The translations under genes and the position numbers were made by a program. This document shows positions 5,753 to 7,407 of a DNA stretch of 7,407 nucleotides, one piece after another (within the stretch, counting starts at the first letter, position 1; each line of letters begins with the position of its first letter). Where the stretch lies: assembly GCA_021129695.1 (NCBI GenBank), contig JAJOKU010000106.1, forward strand, positions 1-7,407, in the 5' to 3' direction. Below the pieces are notes generated by a model, which was given only the letters and a program-made list of their open reading frames with translations, was not told the DNA's origin and made no database searches. The DNA comes from a candidate division NPL-UPA2 bacterium (lineage in GTDB: Bacteria > NPL-UPA2 > JAGMAN01).

Positions 5753-6391
5753 ATGAGATGGGAAGAATTTATTAGACTTGTAGGGAACCTGCCGGTTATT
5801 GATGCTGAGATTTTGCTTGCAGGCGTGTCTGATTCCAGACCGGTTAAAGTACAGATCAGCCGCTGGCATAAAACGGGTAAGCTCATCCAGGTCAAAAAGG
5901 GCATTTACCTCTTAGGCGCGTCTTATCGTAAAGTTGATGTTTACGGACCACATCTTGCCTCAGTTCTAAAAAAGCCTTCATATTTAAGCCTGGAAAAGGC
6001 ACTTGAATATCATGGCCTGATTCCAGAAGCTGTGCCGGTTTGGACATCGGTTACTACCAAGCGGCCCGGAAAGTTCGTTTCTGAAGCCGGGATTTTTGAT
6101 TACAGGCATCTCAAGAATTCTCTTTTCTGGGGCTACGGTTCAGTAACCGTAAATAAACAGACTGCCTTTATTGCCTCACCTGAAAAGGCGTTGTTAGATC
6201 TCTCTTATCTAAAAGCACCAAAAGTCTCGTTTGAATATCTTGAGGAACTGAGGTTACAGAATTTTGAAAGAATTAACCTCGATAAACTATTACAGCATGG
6301 CAAAAGATTTGATAAACCTAATATCTTACGCACCGCCGAAATGATTAAAGAATTCATTAATATTCGCAAAAAAGAGGAAAAAACATTGTGA
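5753..6391 (+). CDS. AbiEi-family type IV antitoxin / transcriptional repressor
   Basis: A 212-residue protein matching AbiEi-family antitoxins, which counteract the AbiEii toxin without a stable complex and repress their own operon. The N-terminal 55 or so residues read as a winged helix-turn-helix (VKVQISRWHKTGKLIQVKKGIYLL). The family's C-terminal domain follows, with YLSLEKALEYHGLIPEAVP (77-95), TSVTTKRPGKF (98-108), GIFDYRHLKNSLFWG (113-127) and the ASPEKALLDLSYL segment (141-153). The end is Lys/Glu-rich. The ATG at 5753 lacks a ribosome site and coincides with the predicted transcript start. The stop overlaps the toxin start by 4 bases (GTGA). The base composition is more AT-rich than mgtE, consistent with transfer. 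Family assignment is firm; the phage-defence role is by analogy. Confidence 0.92.
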   Translation: MRWEEFIRLVGNLPVIDAEILLAGVSDSRPVKVQISRWHKTGKLIQVKKGIYLLGASYRKVDVYGPHLASVLKKPSYLSLEKALEYHGLIPEAVPVWTSVTTKRPGKFVSEAGIFDYRHLKNSLFWGYGSVTVNKQTAFIASPEKALLDLSYLKAPKVSFEYLEELRLQNFERINLDKLLQHGKRFDKPNILRTAEMIKEFINIRKKEEKTL

Positions 6392-7191
6392 AGGATTATG
6401 TCTTAGAATTAGCTTCTAAACATACCCATTTTAACGCAAAATTGAATATTATGCGCGAATACCTTCAGGCTTACGCCCTGAAGGTCTTATATGATGAAGG
6501 CATATTTCGCTCGACCGCATTCTTAGGCGGAACTGCGTTAAGATTCTTACACGAGTTACCACGTTTTTCAGAAGATTTGGATTTTTCTATCACCAGAAAA
6601 ATTGAGTATTCCTTTATCGATATTATTAAAAAGGTAAAACAGGAATTTGCCCTGGCCGGATATGATATTTCTGTTTCTTATAACGATAAGAAAACCGTTC
6701 AGCATGCTTTTTTCAAATTTAGAGGACTAATGTACGAAGCCGGGATTTCACCCCTGAAAGATCAGAAGTTGTCAATCAAAATTGAGATTGACACCAACCC
6801 CCCGGAGGGAGCGGTCCTGAAGACCCATATTGTTAATAAATATTTCCCCATTTCCTTTCTGTCGTATGACCTTGGCTCACTTTTTGCCGGCAAATTGAAC
6901 GCTCTTCTAAATCGAAAATATACAAAGGGGCGTGATTTTTTTGATATCGGCTGGTATCTTTCCCGCTGGAAGGATTTATCTCCAAATATCACATTGCTCA
7001 AGAACGGGCTTTTGCAAACAGGCTGGAAAAAAGAAATCCCTTCCGAAAAAAACTGGCGCAAATCTCTATACACCGTTGTGGAGAAAACAGACTGGAAAAA
7101 AGTAAAACAGGATGCTGAGAACTTTCTTGAAAATCCCTCTGATCTAAATGTATTTTCAAAGGAGAATGTGCTTAACCTCGTGAAAGGGTGA
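6388..7191 (+). CDS. AbiEii/AbiGii-family nucleotidyltransferase toxin
   Basis: A 267-residue protein of the AbiEii toxin family (DUF1814), nucleotidyltransferase-fold enzymes; related MenT toxins add nucleotides to tRNA ends and stop translation. The motifs are complete: GGTALRF (47-53), FSEDLDFS with metal-binding D63 and D65, K169 in AGKLNALLNRK, and KGRDFFDIGW with K180, D183 and D186. The toxin therefore looks catalytically intact. The GTG start at 6388 overlaps the antitoxin stop, with AGAGGA at 6373-6378, so translation should be coupled and the toxin made after its antitoxin. The gene is AT-richer than the housekeeping block and rich in AAA codons. A strong hairpin lies in its early coding region (6461-6485). 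The natural target cannot be read from sequence. Confidence 0.93.
   Translation: MKDYVLELASKHTHFNAKLNIMREYLQAYALKVLYDEGIFRSTAFLGGTALRFLHELPRFSEDLDFSITRKIEYSFIDIIKKVKQEFALAGYDISVSYNDKKTVQHAFFKFRGLMYEAGISPLKDQKLSIKIEIDTNPPEGAVLKTHIVNKYFPISFLSYDLGSLFAGKLNALLNRKYTKGRDFFDIGWYLSRWKDLSPNITLLKNGLLQTGWKKEIPSEKNWRKSLYTVVEKTDWKKVKQDAENFLENPSDLNVFSKENVLNLVKG
6461..6485 (+). other. Strong hairpin inside the toxin coding region
   Basis: ACCTTCAGG at 6461-6469 and CCTGAAGGT at 6477-6485 are perfect 9-base inverted copies around a 7-base loop. An alternative fold pairs GGC with GCC around TTAC, with one bulge. It covers about codons 25-33 of the toxin, within the first 100 bases of the reading frame. It could slow or limit toxin translation or mark an RNA processing site, or be chance. 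Confidence 0.45.
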
Positions 7192-7261
7192 AACTTCAAA
7201 AAATACTCCCGCGCAGGCGGATGCTCAGCAAAAGGCCAATGGCGGTCAAAATTAGATTAAA

Positions 7262-7286
7262 ACTGGGGTCAAGATTACATCAAAAA
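7262..7286 (+). repeat. GGGGTC-type motif resembling RAYT-associated repeats
   Basis: The stretch beginning ACTGGGGTCAAGATTACAT, then CAAAAA, resembles the GGGGTCAGGTCTTACATT-like sequences often seen beside REP-associated (Y1, IS200-like) tyrosine transposases in metagenomic genomes. No transposase gene lies in the window. The match is from memory and only partial, so it is a pointer to a mobile-element edge rather than a firm call. It sits in the non-coding tail between the toxin stop and the second mgtE 3'-end copy. Confidence 0.3.
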
Positions 7287-7296
7287 AACACACTAT

Positions 7297-7326
7297 CTAC
7301 CTGGCTCCTCTCATTGCTGAAATGAA
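7297..7326 (+). repeat. Direct repeat copy 2: displaced mgtE 3' end
   Basis: An ungapped 28-of-30 match to 5635-5664, including the ATTGCTGAAATGAA core with the stop codon in register. Read in the mgtE frame it gives STWLLSLLK and stop, against ATLLLALLK and stop in copy 1. The two mismatches within the repeat both change amino acids (Leu to Trp, Ala to Ser). Nothing upstream of 7297 matches mgtE, so only the tail was duplicated or left behind. Confidence 0.82.
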
Positions 7327-7360
7327 CCTCTTCTGGTTTAAGGTCAGCTAGGTTTTTTCT
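7325..7360 (+). terminator. Probable rho-independent terminator
   Basis: AACCT 7325-7329 pairs with AGGTT 7350-7354. Inside it, CTGGTT 7333-7338 pairs with GGTCAG 7342-7347 (three G-U pairs) around a TAA loop. Six Ts (7353-7358) lie at the base, then CTT. The stem has a small internal loop and is modest, but the T-run is good. It directly follows the second mgtE 3'-end copy, so it may be the original mgtE terminator, now serving the abiE transcript. Confidence 0.55.
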
Positions 7361-7362
7361 TG

Positions 7363-7380
7363 AAGTATAGTAAAGTATAG
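7363..7380. repeat. Two short tandem copies of AAGTATAG
   Basis: AAGTATAG occurs at 7363-7370 and 7373-7380, one helical turn (10 bases) apart, just after the probable terminator. Two copies are too few to call an iteron array. No gene is seen between 7192 and the window end. Confidence 0.4.
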
Positions 7381-7407
7381 AGCATTTTCTCATTTAAGTG
7401 CTTGTCT

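Noticed and set aside
6762..7199. 145-codon minus-strand open frame antisense to the toxin
   Set aside because: It mirrors a well-supported coding sequence and shows no protein motifs, promoter or ribosome site.

Overview
The window is bacterial chromosome. It carries a compact, all-plus-strand housekeeping block, followed by a toxin-antitoxin cassette that looks acquired. The order HD phosphohydrolase - ybeY - CorC-type transporter - DUF502 protein - mgtE, with strong GGAGG-type ribosome sites and overlapping genes, suits a deep-branching or uncultured lineage such as an Omnitrophota-like bacterium. No marker gene fixes the taxon, so this is a weak guess. phoH, the common neighbour upstream of this HD family and ybeY, is not seen here.

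Layout. Positions 1-309 hold no recognisable gene but are packed with palindromes: a perfect 27-base palindrome, three related hairpins nested in a larger inverted repeat, and a 21-base palindrome. Positions 310-4142 form a tightly coupled operon whose genes overlap by 107, 10 and 4 bases. It encodes a membrane HD phosphohydrolase of the PgpH/YqfF type (lacking its external domain and its first metal-ligand histidine), YbeY, a CNNM-CBS-CorC transporter and a DUF502 membrane protein. The gap at 4143-4309 has a strong sigma-70-like promoter and a leader that can form a hairpin. They lead into mgtE, a CBS-gated Mg2+ channel split into two frames at a run of eight Gs (5281-5288). Removing one G restores a 450-residue protein.

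Just after the mgtE stop lies a more AT-rich two-gene module: an AbiEi-family antitoxin/repressor (5753-6391) and an AbiEii-family nucleotidyltransferase toxin (6388-7191). They overlap by 4 bases and are read from a promoter that appears to start transcription on the AUG itself, with a palindrome across it. The last 30 bases around the mgtE stop (5635-5664) recur at 7297-7326 with only two differences, so the cassette is bracketed by two copies of the mgtE 3' end. This is the strongest sign of an insertion event. A probable terminator follows the second copy.

Working together: the first block joins a probable cyclic-dinucleotide-type phosphohydrolase, a ribosome/RNA maturation factor and two CBS-containing Mg2+-related transporters, consistent with a cation-homeostasis neighbourhood. 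The AbiE pair is an independent defence/addiction module sitting at the 3' end of mgtE.
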